Source: Leptolyngbyaceae cyanobacterium C42_A2020_001
GTDB taxonomy: Bacteria; Cyanobacteriota; Cyanobacteriia; Leptolyngbyales; Leptolyngbyaceae
Reading direction: 5' to 3'
NCBI GenBank assembly: GCA_015272515.1
Contig: JACYLN010000137.1
Location: 1-48,187, forward strand
DNA length: 48,187 nucleotides
This document shows, one piece after another, positions 7,947 to 17,013 of this stretch. The position numbers were made by a program, and so were the translations under genes. Under the pieces are notes generated by a model. It was not told the DNA's origin and did not search any database. It saw only the letters and a program-made list of their open reading frames with translations. Within the stretch, counting starts at the first letter, position 1, and each line of letters starts with the position of its first letter.

Positions 7947-8543
7947 CTAAAGGATGCTATACCGCTCTTCTGCCCAGGGTTCACCCCGATAATGGTAGCC
8001 GTTTCGTTCCCAAAAGCCAAGCTCCATCTGCTCTAAAAATTCTAACCCATTCAACCACTTGGCACTTTTCCAGGCGTATAGGTGAGGGATGACCAGACGA
8101 AGGGGACCACCGTGCTCTACAGGCAGCGGTTCACCAAAAAGGGTGTGGGCAAAGAAGTTTTCTGCTCGAAGAAAGTCATCCATTGAAACATTGGTAGTGT
8201 AATCCCCGTAGCAATGTTGCATGACATGCTTCGCTCTGGTGTCTACTTCCACATAGCGCATAAAATCAGTTACCTTCACCCCTAGCCACTGCACATCCAG
8301 TTTCGACCAGGTTGTAACACAGTGAAAATCAGCCGTGAAATTACTTTGAGGCATTGCCATTAAATCATCCCAGCTAAGGGTAAGTTCTTTGGCAAGCCCC
8401 CAAATCTTAAACTGCCAGTTTTCAACGGCAACGGTGGGCGTTTCACCATAGGTAAGGACGGGAAACCCTTTGGCCAAATGTTGACCGGGCGGAACGCGAT
8501 CGCTGTGCTCCGGTCCAGGCTTTTGGAAGAACTTTCCCAGCAT
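7947..8543 (-). CDS. Sulfite oxidase-like molybdopterin oxidoreductase
   Basis: A 198-residue protein built of one oxidoreductase molybdopterin-binding domain. The motif FHCVTTWSKLDVQWLGV carries the Cys expected to ligate molybdenum, and HGGPLRLVIPHLYAWKSAKW is the family's cofactor-pocket segment. There is no Tat signal, haem or dimerisation domain, so it is the short cytoplasmic type often annotated sulfite oxidase-like, related in fold to MsrP/YedY. The true substrate is unknown. It is transcribed in the same direction as rpmF upstream, with about 135 bp between. Confidence 0.85.
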   Translation of the reverse strand: MLGKFFQKPGPEHSDRVPPGQHLAKGFPVLTYGETPTVAVENWQFKIWGLAKELTLSWDDLMAMPQSNFTADFHCVTTWSKLDVQWLGVKVTDFMRYVEVDTRAKHVMQHCYGDYTTNVSMDDFLRAENFFAHTLFGEPLPVEHGGPLRLVIPHLYAWKSAKWLNGLEFLEQMELGFWERNGYHYRGEPWAEERYSIL

Positions 8544-8679
8544 GACTCTTTCTCCTATGCTGTTGTTGCCGAAAAATGTTGCGGTGTTTCAGTCGAAGTT
8601 AGAACCAGCTATGTCTGAGGCTACTCAGGATCAGAAAAACTCCTGTGGCCCACGCAGCTTGGCACGCAAATCGCAGCAT

Positions 8680-8859
8680 TTAGGCTTCCTCGTCGTCTTC
8701 GTCTTCATTCTGCGGATAAACAAAGCCTTCTGCCCGTCCAGTCAAAATAGACTTGCCAATAGATAGCGCTTTTTGAGCCTGACTCGCCGCTTTTTGCTTC
8801 CAGGTTGCGCGACGCTTATCACGCTTGGACTTCGATGTTTTCTTCTTAGGAACAGCCAT
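8680..8859 (-). CDS. rpmF: 50S ribosomal protein L32
   Basis: A 59-residue basic protein too short for a standard ORF cut-off. It begins [20 protein letters not shown], the conserved L32 start, continues [17 protein letters not shown] and ends in an acidic tail (NEDEDDEEA) typical of cyanobacterial and chloroplast L32. It lacks the zinc-ligand cysteines of some bacterial L32 proteins. It is a component of the large ribosomal subunit. Start fixed by the universal MAVPK. Confidence 0.96.
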   Translation of the reverse strand: MAVPKKKTSKSKRDKRRATWKQKAASQAQKALSIGKSILTGRAEGFVYPQNEDEDDEEA

Positions 8860-9100
8860 TGCCGGACAAATTCTTCACAACCCTCCTATTTTAGACTAAG
8901 AAGCGTTTAGCAGGAATACATTAATGTTGGAAAGTTGATGTTTGGAAGTATTGAAAGCCCTGGAAAAACCGGCGAGAAACCGCGATACTCGACATCAAAT
9001 CATGCTTGTAAGGTAAACTACGAAAATCCTACAAAAGAACTGTGGTTTCTAAATTCCTCAAGCTGGCACTTACATTGACTAAACAAGAGGGTAATTTGCT

Positions 9101-10117
9101 GTGGGCATCATAGTTGAAGACGTGTCAAAGCAGTTTGGCAGCTTTGAGGCGGTAAGCCATGTTGATTTGAAGATTGAGAGTGGATCGCTCGTCGCTTTGT
9201 TAGGACCTTCGGGTTCGGGAAAATCAACTCTGTTGCGCCTAATTGCAGGATTAGAAGCTCCTGACTCTGGGCGAATTTGGCTAACAGGCGAGGATGCCAC
9301 CCATCGTAGTGTTCAAGACCGCAACATTGGGTTTGTATTTCAGCATTATGCTCTGTTTAAACATTTAACGGTTCGCAAAAATATCGCTTTTTCACTGGAG
9401 CTGCGTAAAACGCCTTCCGCAAAGGTCAAAGCTCGGGTTGAAGAATTGCTGGAGTTAATCCAATTGCAGGGGTTGGGCGATCGCTACCCGTCTCAGCTCT
9501 CTGGAGGGCAGCGGCAACGAGTCGCCCTTGCTAGAGCGTTAGCGGTTGAACCAAAAGTGCTGTTGTTGGATGAACCCTTTGGCGCATTGGATGCCAAAGT
9601 TCGAAAAGACTTGCGAGCATGGTTGCGCCGCCTCCATGACGAAGTTCATGTGACTACTGTATTTGTCACCCACGACCAGGAAGAAGCGATGGAAGTCGCA
9701 GATGAAATTGTGGTGATGAACAAAGGTAAAGTGGAGCAAATCGGTACGCCAGCTCAAATTTATGATCATCCCGCCAGTCCGTTTGTGATGAGCTTTATTG
9801 GTCCGGTCAACGTGTTGCCTAGCAGTTCCCGGATTTTTCAGGCAAATGGGTTTGATACCCCTCATCCTGAAGTTTTTCTACGCCCTCAAGATATTTTGGT
9901 GGAAACCAGTGCCGAAGAATCTTCTGTATCTGCCAGAGTGAGCCGGATTATTCACTTGGGTTGGGAAGTTCAGGCAGAGTTGACGCTAGATGATGGTCAG
10001 GTGGTAACGGCTCATTTAACTCGCGAACGCTTTGATGAATTGAACCTGCAACCCCAACAGCGCGTGTTTGTGAGACCAAAGGAGGCACGGGCGTTTCCGC
10101 TCTACTACTCAATTTAG
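9101..10117 (+). CDS. cysA: Sulfate/thiosulfate ABC transporter ATP-binding protein
   Basis: A 338-residue ATPase with GTG start and a GAGGG ribosome-binding site about 10 nt upstream. Walker [10 protein letters not shown] at 35-43, Q-loop at FQHYALF, signature LSGGQ at 133-137, Walker B VLLLDEPF with D157, and the H-loop [11 protein letters not shown]. After about residue 240 a TOBE-type regulatory domain begins ([20 protein letters not shown]), as in CysA. It would energise sulfate uptake with CysT/CysW, but no permease or binding-protein genes lie nearby, so the partners must be elsewhere. It is followed after 7 bp by lnt in the same direction, suggesting co-transcription without functional linkage. 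Confidence 0.9.
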   Translation: MGIIVEDVSKQFGSFEAVSHVDLKIESGSLVALLGPSGSGKSTLLRLIAGLEAPDSGRIWLTGEDATHRSVQDRNIGFVFQHYALFKHLTVRKNIAFSLELRKTPSAKVKARVEELLELIQLQGLGDRYPSQLSGGQRQRVALARALAVEPKVLLLDEPFGALDAKVRKDLRAWLRRLHDEVHVTTVFVTHDQEEAMEVADEIVVMNKGKVEQIGTPAQIYDHPASPFVMSFIGPVNVLPSSSRIFQANGFDTPHPEVFLRPQDILVETSAEESSVSARVSRIIHLGWEVQAELTLDDGQVVTAHLTRERFDELNLQPQQRVFVRPKEARAFPLYYSI

Positions 10118-10124
10118 AGTGTGA

Positions 10125-11726
10125 GTGTGGGTCACAATGTTAGATGCCCGAACAACTTTTTTTCAAAAAGTCGGTCTCTTGATGCTTCAGTCAGGTTTGC
10201 CGCTGCTGGTGTCATTTGTAAGCGGTATTTTAATGAGTCTAGCGGCGGCTCCGCTGAATGGGTGGTGGCTGGCGTGGTTTGCTTTGGCTCCGTTGTGGGT
10301 CATTGCAAGAGAGCCGGGGGAGCCAGGACGGCGGCTGAAGAGGAGTAAACTCGTGTGCGCTGTGGCTTGGGGAGTGGGCTATCACGGGCTGACGCTGTGG
10401 TGGATTTTGGGGCTACATCCATTGATGTGGCTGGGTGTGCCGTGGTTAGCGAGTGTGGCGATCGCGCTTTTTTGCTGGGCGTTTATTACCTTGTGGGGAA
10501 CCACAACCACAGTTTTATGGGTTTGGGTAATGGCGAGATGGGGTGGGGTGTTGGTTGGAACTGCACTCTGGTGTGGGCTGGAGTTTGTGCTGAGTCTAAC
10601 ACCGTTGAGTTGGACATCGCTCTCTTTTACGCAAAGTCCAGGCAATTTAGTGATTTTGCATCTGGGGCGGCTTTCGGGCCCATTGATGGTGACGGCGGCG
10701 ATCGTTGCAGTTAACGGTTTTCTGGCTGAGGCATGGCGCAGTTACCAGCACACAGACCGCAAGAGTTTGAGAACAAGTAGCCAAAGTCGCTCGATTGGGG
10801 GAGCTTTGATCGCAGCATTGCTGATTGGTCTAACCGCACACTTGATCGGTTTCAGTTTTTACAGTCAGCCGCTGAATGATTCGGCAAGCAATGCGTTCAA
10901 AATCGGGATTGTGCAGGGTAATATTCCAACACGAGAAAAATTGTCTGAGAGGGGTGTGCAGCGGGCAATTCGAGGCTATGTCGGTGGTTATGAAGCGTTA
11001 GCCGATCAGGGGGCAGATGCGGTGTTGACTCCGGAAGGAGCATTGCCGTTTCTGTGGGATCCTGCTCGTAATCCTTTGCGGCAAGCGGTTATAGAAAAGG
11101 GTGTGGCAGCTTGGTTGGGGAGCTTCTTTCCGGAGGATGGCAGAATTTCCCAAAGTCTGCTGGCAATTGACAAAAACGGTGAGGTCGTTGGGCGTTATAA
11201 CAAAATTAAGTTAGTACCCCTAGGGGAATACATCCCGTTTCAAGAAACGCTGGGAGCGCTGATTGGTCGGCTTTCTCCGATTAAATCTAGCATGGTGCCA
11301 GGGCGGGCAGATCAACGGTTTGAAACGCCTTTTGGACGAGCGATCGCCAGTATTTGCTACGAATCGGTATTTCCTGAACTGTTCCGGGCGCAAGCTGCCG
11401 CAGGCGGAGAATTTATTCTCACTGCTTCCAATCTTGATCCTTACAGCGAAGTATTGATGGCACAACACCAGGCTCAAGATCTGATGCGAGCAGTTGAGAC
11501 GGATCGCTGGGCAGCCCGGGCAACGAATACAGGCTACTCTGGGATCATCGATCCGCATGGCAATGTTGTATGGCGATCGCAACCTTACACCTACCAAATT
11601 CACGCTGCTGCCATCTATCGTCGCCAAACCCATACCCCCTACGTTCGTTGGGGCGATTGGCTAACACCTTTATTAATTGGGGTCGCAACACTGCGTGGTG
11701 TCATTCAGCGATTCCGCAAGATCTAA
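10125..11726 (+). CDS. lnt: Apolipoprotein N-acyltransferase
   Basis: A 533-residue membrane enzyme that adds the third acyl chain to lipoprotein N-termini. The first half has six or more membrane helices; the second half is a nitrilase domain starting KIGIVQGNIPTREKL. The catalytic triad is visible as Glu in VLTPEGALPF, Lys in NKIKLVPLGEY and Cys in SICYESVFPELFR. Start could be GTG 10125 or ATG 10137; the spacing of 7 bp from cysA supports coupling. At least two lipoproteins in this window (27971 and the RND adaptor at 42624) would be substrates. Confidence 0.93.
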   Translation: MWVTMLDARTTFFQKVGLLMLQSGLPLLVSFVSGILMSLAAAPLNGWWLAWFALAPLWVIAREPGEPGRRLKRSKLVCAVAWGVGYHGLTLWWILGLHPLMWLGVPWLASVAIALFCWAFITLWGTTTTVLWVWVMARWGGVLVGTALWCGLEFVLSLTPLSWTSLSFTQSPGNLVILHLGRLSGPLMVTAAIVAVNGFLAEAWRSYQHTDRKSLRTSSQSRSIGGALIAALLIGLTAHLIGFSFYSQPLNDSASNAFKIGIVQGNIPTREKLSERGVQRAIRGYVGGYEALADQGADAVLTPEGALPFLWDPARNPLRQAVIEKGVAAWLGSFFPEDGRISQSLLAIDKNGEVVGRYNKIKLVPLGEYIPFQETLGALIGRLSPIKSSMVPGRADQRFETPFGRAIASICYESVFPELFRAQAAAGGEFILTASNLDPYSEVLMAQHQAQDLMRAVETDRWAARATNTGYSGIIDPHGNVVWRSQPYTYQIHAAAIYRRQTHTPYVRWGDWLTPLLIGVATLRGVIQRFRKI

Positions 11727-11810
11727 GTATCAAGATCTCAGAGTCGCGATAGGATAACCATTAAGTCACGTTGCCCTATGTGAATTCTTCTACAGATTTA
11801 ACCTGTAGCA

Positions 11811-12131
11811 ATGCGTTTTATGACTAAAAGCCCCACTCTTGCGGTTGCACCTACAACAGCTCCAACTCGTTCTAGCCAAACGATTAAACAGCAGTATCCC
11901 AATTACAAGGTAATCGTCTTAAACGACGACTTCAACACCTTTGAACATGTGGCAAGCTGCCTGGTAAAGTACATTCCTGGCATGACCCCGGATCGCGCTT
12001 GGGAACTTACCAACCAAGTTCATTTTGAGGGGCAGGCGATTGTTTGGGTTGGACCTCAAGAACAAGCCGAGCTGTACCATATGCAGCTTGATCGCGAAGG
12101 TTTAACGATGGCTCCTCTGGAAGCAGCCTAA
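11811..12131 (+). CDS. clpS: ATP-dependent Clp protease adaptor ClpS
   Basis: A 106-residue N-recognin that delivers N-degron substrates to ClpAP/ClpCP. The core YKVIVLNDDFNTFEHVASCL contains the NDD motif that contacts the substrate N-terminus, followed by MTPDRAWELTNQVHFEGQAI with the conserved His. The about 30-residue N-terminal tail is Thr/Pro-rich and flexible as in other ClpS proteins. A second Met at residue 4 could be the start. Single gene 84 bp after lnt. Confidence 0.93.
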   Translation: MRFMTKSPTLAVAPTTAPTRSSQTIKQQYPNYKVIVLNDDFNTFEHVASCLVKYIPGMTPDRAWELTNQVHFEGQAIVWVGPQEQAELYHMQLDREGLTMAPLEAA

Positions 12132-12226
12132 CCAAAAGAGCCAATCATGCTACAAACAGTTGACCCACTAACCAAAGTGGGCGATCGCGCAGAGGTTGGT
12201 GTTTGAGCACCTCCCTCAGGCGACAA

Positions 12227-12541
12227 TTATTCAACCTGTCGCACCGATACTCGATTCAGCGGCAAACTTAAAACACAACTTGCCGTCAGCAGGTAAGCAA
12301 TAACTCCTGTTAGCTTTACACTCAAAAGCATTGTCTCCCATTCAGGCGAGATCAGTTTTTGCAAACCAAAGGAGACGCAGTAAACCAGCCAGTAGGCAAA
12401 AGTCATTAACATTAATGTATTGTCTGCCGCTTCCATTTCATCTTTGGCGGGTCTTTTATCTAAAGTTAGGAGTGCAACACCCGCGATCGACGCAAAGAAA
12501 GAAAGGATGATTATAGAGTTGTGCAACGAGAGATTCACCAT
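12227..12541 (-). CDS. Small integral membrane protein of unknown function
   Basis: A 104-residue hydrophobic protein with three predicted membrane segments (about residues 7-25, 43-62, 72-95) joined by a short charged loop (LDKRPAKDEMEAADN). No family recognised. Clean start with no close co-directional neighbour; the MORN-repeat gene lies 126 bp upstream on the same strand. Function unknown. Confidence 0.65.
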   Translation of the reverse strand: MVNLSLHNSIIILSFFASIAGVALLTLDKRPAKDEMEAADNTLMLMTFAYWLVYCVSFGLQKLISPEWETMLLSVKLTGVIAYLLTASCVLSLPLNRVSVRQVE

Positions 12542-12666
12542 GTCAGTAAGACGTTTTGAAGAATACCTTATTGAGTTAAATCAGTCTAAGGGATGAATCC
12601 TATTGAGCGTCAGAAATCCTTACAAAGAGCAATATTTAATGGGTGTTTTGTAACGAAACTAAAAAA

Positions 12667-13515
12667 TTAGTTCTTTGGGGTTGGAACAAACCGCAGCGGA
12701 GCTGTGATTTGAATAGTGTTGAGTTTATTGTTTTTTGTTTCAATAAAGCGTCCGTTTCTCCAGGTTCCCTCAATTCGCGACCCGTTTGCCATCACAAACG
12801 CACCCCTTCCGCTTTGCTTACCAGTCCGAAACTCGCCCTCGTAGCGCATTCCTGAAGGGTAAGTACAGATAGCAAATCCATCAATCCAGTCGTTCTGGAA
12901 AGTTCCTTCACAACGGATGCCGTTTGCTAGTGTTAGTGTTCCTTTTCCCTGCTTCTTGTTGTCCTTAAACAACCCTTCATATCGATTGCCGCTGGAGTAG
13001 GTACACACACCAAACCCTTCTAATTCATTGTTTTGAAAAGTTCCCTGACAGCGAGTCCCACCTACAAAGATGAAAGTGCCCTGTCCTTCACGCTGCCCGT
13101 TCCGAAACTCCCCTTCGTAGCGATTTCCGCCAGGAAACAGGCAAGTTCCACGCCCATTCAACAAGTCATTCTGGAATGTTCCTTCGCACCGTGTTCCGTC
13201 CGCAAAAACAAAGGTGCCTTTCCCACTTCTCATGCCATTTCGCACTTCTCCCTCGTAACGATTACCGCTGGGAAATTGACATTTGGCTTTCCCCTGGATC
13301 ATCCCATCCCGTGTCCTACCTTCGCAGTAATCACTGGCAAGGATAAAGGTTGCGTTTGCTTGAGCAGATGTGGGTACACTAGCTAAGACGATCGCGCCCA
13401 ACCCAGTCAAACTGCCAAACACTCGAACAAAGCCGCTTTTCAAAGCGCGAGATGGGCTAACCCTTAAACGAGTGGACTCAGTAGTTACTTGTTGTAGATG
13501 TAAAAAGTGATGCAT
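12667..13515 (-). CDS. Secreted MORN-repeat protein with alternating Cys and Tyr repeats
   Basis: A 282-residue protein with a membrane/signal segment at about 28-52 (ending PTSAQA) followed by eight full 23-residue MORN repeats and a partial ninth. The repeats alternate strictly: one begins YEGEF/YEGEV and lacks Cys, the next begins CEGTF/CQGTF and has a second Cys 16 or so residues later (GTC, GVC, AIC). This makes a 46-residue super-repeat with eight cysteines, compatible with disulfides outside the cytoplasm. MORN repeats form beta-hairpin scaffolds that often bind lipids or proteins; there is no attached enzyme domain. Role unknown. Confidence 0.85.
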   Translation of the reverse strand: MHHFLHLQQVTTESTRLRVSPSRALKSGFVRVFGSLTGLGAIVLASVPTSAQANATFILASDYCEGRTRDGMIQGKAKCQFPSGNRYEGEVRNGMRSGKGTFVFADGTRCEGTFQNDLLNGRGTCLFPGGNRYEGEFRNGQREGQGTFIFVGGTRCQGTFQNNELEGFGVCTYSSGNRYEGLFKDNKKQGKGTLTLANGIRCEGTFQNDWIDGFAICTYPSGMRYEGEFRTGKQSGRGAFVMANGSRIEGTWRNGRFIETKNNKLNTIQITAPLRFVPTPKN

Positions 13516-13928
13516 GAGACCGTGATCTTTTCGGAGGTGTCAGGTAAAATGCTTGGTTTGGAAGGATTTTGCTTGTAGTGTGGTAGTTTGTGCCAGAAGC
13601 CTTACTTCAGCATTAAGCACCATTAGTTTAATGACAATTAAGCATCTTGAGGTCATCCCTATGGATGCATAATTTTCTATCCTTCTCACATTTCTGGACG
13701 AGTAGAAAATTGAATGTTCTCCACTGTCCATTTCAATTTACGATGACTCTTGGTTTTTGTTTCGTTTTGTGACCTAGTTCATGATCCACCTAAATCTCTT
13801 TGAGATTAGATGTTTGTCAAGTGTCCAGGGTAGCAGGGTTTCTTCTACCGTTTTCCAATCATCTTGCATAACTGCTTTGGCTCAAACTGACAAGTTGACA
13901 ACTGCCCTGCCAGTGACTTCTATGCAAG
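13516..13928. other. 413-bp intergenic region between divergent genes
   Basis: This region separates the MORN-repeat gene (leftward) from the DUF3370 gene (rightward) and must hold both promoters. I see no recognisable gene, RNA or strong repeat. A 63-codon frame on the minus strand (13540-13731) has no protein-like character. Confidence 0.5.
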
Positions 13929-15467
13929 ATGCCTAACGAATCAGTTCGCACTAGTTTCATTCAAACGACTCGTCTAAACCCACTCATGCTATCGCTCTTC
14001 CCGTTTGTTACGCTTGCTCAAGCTGTTCCCCCCCCGCTTTTTCCACCTTCAAACCCAGCACCAACCAGGGTTCCATCGCAAGAACTGGTTTTACCCCGTG
14101 AAACCTTACCAACACAGGAAACCTTACAAGTTCAAGAAATTTTTCAACCGCAAGAGGTTCGTCCTCTTCCTGGGCAATTAGATACTGTTCCGGTCTTAAA
14201 CAGCAACAGCCCAGAAATTGTTCAAAGTGAAGGCATCCTGATCTCTACGTTTCCGCCCACTGGCAAGGATGTGCCGTCGGCTCACTTGAACTACGCCTTT
14301 CAGGGACGCTTTGACATCTTTTCTCACCACATTGCCAGAGTTAGTTCTGGTCAGCCTCGAACTCTGTTTCATGGCATTTTGTTGAACAACCCTACTTCTC
14401 AACCGATTCGAGTTGAGGTGCTCCAGGGTGCCAGCTACACAACCCGCCCAGATGCCCTATTTGTGTCTCTGCCATCTTATGTTGAAGACCCGCAGGGCAG
14501 GGTTTATGCGGGACCTGGTAGCCGAGTTGTTAATGACCTTTTACGGGGTCGTCGCCAGGGCTTTTTACCACGGGAAATCATTCTGCAACCGGGTGAAAAT
14601 CAAATGTTGTATAACCTGCCCATTCCTGTTGCAGGCGCGCCTGGTTCTAATGGGCGTTCTACGCTGTTACGACTCCGCAGTACGGGGTCTGTTTATGCCG
14701 CCAGTCTGGCGATGTATGCTCCAGTGAAAGATGGGAGAGAGCGCCCACCGACCTTAGAAGAATGGCAAACGATGTTGTTTAGAGGGGGATTGGCAGGTCC
14801 GCGAGATATTCCTCCCACTCCCCCTGGCTCTAATGTGGTTAAAGTTTTCTACGGCCGTGTGGCAGGGGTAGCCGTTGGTTCTCAGTGGGAGGCAAAGTTA
14901 ACTGATTCACCGAAGAGTGAGGTGTTAACTATTCCAAAACGGGGACGGGCATTTTCCTATGGATTGAGCACGCTCTACCGAGGGACGTTGGGTACTGGGC
15001 AAATTCAAAGTGCGAAACTGCTGGCACGCTACCCTGATACGGCGTATCAAGCCCACGGGAACTATGGTATTCAGTACAGTTTGACCTTACCCTTACACAA
15101 CCCTGCCAAACAATCTCAAACGATTACGGTGGCGATTCAAACCCCGTTGAAGGATGACCGAAATAAGGGAGGGCTTTTGTTCTACAATCCTCCAGAAAAT
15201 CGAGTCTTTTTCCGAGGTCCCGTTCGGATCCGTTACACCGATGATAGTGGCTCAACTCAAACTCGTTTCATTCACGTAACTCAATATCGTGGTCAACAAG
15301 GCGAACCGTTGCTAACGTTAACTTTGCCGGGAGGGGCACGGCGGCTGGTGCAGGTTGATTTGCTATATCCACCCGACTCCACGCCACCTCAAGTATTGAC
15401 TGTACAAACGCTGGAGCAGACGGTGGGGGCAACTACTTCTCCCACTAGTACATCAATCTCTCGGTAG
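13929..15467 (+). CDS. DUF3370 domain secreted protein
   Basis: A 512-residue protein. A hydrophobic segment, PLMLSLFPFVTLAQA (about residues 18-33), is a signal peptide; a Pro/Gln-rich spacer to about residue 75 follows, then the conserved block EVRPLPGQLDTVPVLNSNSP, GILISTFPPTGKDVPSAHLN and FQGRFDIFSHHIAR, which I recognise as the cyanobacterial DUF3370 family. The rest is beta-rich. It is probably periplasmic or outer-surface. The biochemical role is unknown. plsC starts 12 bp downstream on the same strand, so the two may share a transcript, hinting at an envelope role. Confidence 0.8.
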   Translation: MPNESVRTSFIQTTRLNPLMLSLFPFVTLAQAVPPPLFPPSNPAPTRVPSQELVLPRETLPTQETLQVQEIFQPQEVRPLPGQLDTVPVLNSNSPEIVQSEGILISTFPPTGKDVPSAHLNYAFQGRFDIFSHHIARVSSGQPRTLFHGILLNNPTSQPIRVEVLQGASYTTRPDALFVSLPSYVEDPQGRVYAGPGSRVVNDLLRGRRQGFLPREIILQPGENQMLYNLPIPVAGAPGSNGRSTLLRLRSTGSVYAASLAMYAPVKDGRERPPTLEEWQTMLFRGGLAGPRDIPPTPPGSNVVKVFYGRVAGVAVGSQWEAKLTDSPKSEVLTIPKRGRAFSYGLSTLYRGTLGTGQIQSAKLLARYPDTAYQAHGNYGIQYSLTLPLHNPAKQSQTITVAIQTPLKDDRNKGGLLFYNPPENRVFFRGPVRIRYTDDSGSTQTRFIHVTQYRGQQGEPLLTLTLPGGARRLVQVDLLYPPDSTPPQVLTVQTLEQTVGATTSPTSTSISR

Positions 15468-15479
15468 GGTGGGCGTGCA

Positions 15480-16199
15480 ATGAGCCGCGACTCTCCAAAT
15501 CGTTTATCGATCGCTTTTTGGCTTTACTGGTCTTTATTGCCGCTTCATCGGCTGTTGTTGAGCGTTTACTTTAGCCAGATTATTATTCAAGGGTTTGAGC
15601 ATCTACCGATAAACGGTCCAGCGGTGTTTGCTCCTAAACATTACAGCCGTTGGGATCCAGTGGTGCTGCTAGTGCTCAGTTTGGAGCCGCTGTGGTTTAT
15701 GACGAATGCAAACCAGTTTGGCGGTATCCAGGGGTGGTTTATTCGCCGCCTGGGAGCTTTTCCGGTAGATTTGGCGCGTCCAAAGGTTTCAAGTTTTCGG
15801 GATGCGATCGCGCTTCTGGAAGCGGGGAAAAAACTGATACTGTTCCCGGAAGGTGGGATAGTCCGCAATCAACCGTTGCGTCCGCTTAAATCTGGGTTTG
15901 CAAGGCTAGTGTTGCAGGCAGAATCAGCATTGGGGGAGGACGTATCAATTCCAGTTGTGCCAATTGCCATCCGATATCAACCTGATGCAGTGTGGCGGGC
16001 CAAGGTCGCTATTCATATTTCGCCTCCTCTTTACTCAAAGGACGTTTGGCAAGGGAATGAAAAACAAACGGCGATCGCGATGACTCAAGTTGTGCAGGAA
16101 TCGTTGCTAGCAGGGTTAAGGAAAATTGGAGTAGAAGCAGGGGATGGAAGCGGAGTGCTAGAGGATGAGCGAGGAGATGGGGAAGGTGGGGGTGGTTAG
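15480..16199 (+). CDS. plsC: 1-acyl-sn-glycerol-3-phosphate acyltransferase (PlsC family)
   Basis: A 239-residue acyltransferase. The catalytic HX4D motif is HYSRWD (residue about 54), the glycerophosphate-binding motif is LFPEGG, and a membrane-associating stretch lies near the N-terminus. It would acylate lysophosphatidic acid to phosphatidic acid at the membrane, though PlsC paralogues with other acceptors exist. The C-terminal about 25 residues are Gly/Glu-rich and low in complexity. Its stop overlaps the convergent GNAT gene stop by 4 bp (TTAG). Confidence 0.87.
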   Translation: MSRDSPNRLSIAFWLYWSLLPLHRLLLSVYFSQIIIQGFEHLPINGPAVFAPKHYSRWDPVVLLVLSLEPLWFMTNANQFGGIQGWFIRRLGAFPVDLARPKVSSFRDAIALLEAGKKLILFPEGGIVRNQPLRPLKSGFARLVLQAESALGEDVSIPVVPIAIRYQPDAVWRAKVAIHISPPLYSKDVWQGNEKQTAIAMTQVVQESLLAGLRKIGVEAGDGSGVLEDERGDGEGGGG

Positions 16200-16681
16200 A
16201 GCGTCGATTGGTTTAGCGGCTTAACCATCCACAAGGATTGGGGTTCGTATCCAAGTTGTTGATAAAGACTAAGAGCAGGTTGGTTGGACTGAAATACTTG
16301 CAACCCAATCTGGCGATCGCCTCTTGCCTGTGCCCATGCCTCCGCCTGATGCATTAGGGCGGAACCAATACCTTTGCGGCGGTGTGCTGGAGCAACGTAG
16401 AGCAGAAAAATGTGAGCGTGGCGATCGCCCTGAAGTTGGTCGATTGCGGTACCCAACCAGAGACAAGCGATAACCATGTCTTCCCATGCGACCCACCAAA
16501 TAGGAGTTTCGCTTGAAAAATACTGCTCAACTGTGTTGGATAGGTGAGTTAACGAGTTATCTGGAGTTAATTCCAGATAAGTTTTGTGCATAAACTTGAG
16601 AAGCAATGCCCGATCTAGAGTGGAACCTGGAAGCATCGAATAGCCAGCAGGTAGAGCCACGCGAACGAGGCGATCGCTCAT
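16196..16681 (-). CDS. GNAT-family N-acetyltransferase
   Basis: A 161-residue protein with the acetyl-CoA binding motif A as RRKGIGSALMHQAEAWAQAR (residues about 112-131), preceded by the strand HIFLLYVAPAHRR and followed by IGLQVFQSNQPALSLYQQLG, the usual motif B. The acceptor (protein, small molecule) cannot be told from sequence. It is the last gene of a minus-strand run after the small membrane protein 15 bp upstream, so probably co-transcribed with it. Confidence 0.88.
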   Translation of the reverse strand: MSDRLVRVALPAGYSMLPGSTLDRALLLKFMHKTYLELTPDNSLTHLSNTVEQYFSSETPIWWVAWEDMVIACLWLGTAIDQLQGDRHAHIFLLYVAPAHRRKGIGSALMHQAEAWAQARGDRQIGLQVFQSNQPALSLYQQLGYEPQSLWMVKPLNQSTL

Positions 16682-16696
16682 GGTCGGTTGTGCTCC

Positions 16697-16927
16697 TTAG
16701 AGAGCAGCATCCTCTGTAAAACCAGTGATTAAGGCAGACAGCGATGGAGGTAGGCTAGAAACCTTATCTGATACAGAAAGTTGAGCTTTCTGAGAAGCCG
16801 TATCTTCAATGGGTGCGGGGGCAGCCATATCCTCGACTAAGAAAATGCGAGAACTAACAGCGACCAACGCTACCAGGAACACTAAAACAATCAACAGGGG
16901 AGCAACGTATTGCCTGAAAATCGCCAT
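16697..16927 (-). CDS. Small single-pass membrane protein of unknown function
   Basis: A 76-residue protein with one N-terminal membrane helix (YVAPLLIVLVFLVALVAVSS) and a polar, Ala/Ser/Asp-rich tail. No recognised family. Placed 87 bp after the AmpG-like gene and 15 bp before the GNAT gene, all on the minus strand, so likely part of one operon. It could be a membrane-anchored accessory protein. Confidence 0.6.
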   Translation of the reverse strand: MAIFRQYVAPLLIVLVFLVALVAVSSRIFLVEDMAAPAPIEDTASQKAQLSVSDKVSSLPPSLSALITGFTEDAAL

Positions 16928-17013
16928 AGGAGAAAACTTAGGAGTTTTATTATGTCGAAATACTGACTATTCTGAGACTTCACTCAAGATTTGTAAAGCG
17001 CTCTCACCTCATC

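Noticed and set aside
8542-8766. Plus-strand 74-codon frame
   Set aside because: It lies antisense to rpmF and the oxidoreductase leader; rpmF on the other strand explains the sequence.
13540-13731. 63-codon minus-strand ORF
   Set aside because: No protein-like pattern, ribosome-binding site or family; treated as intergenic.
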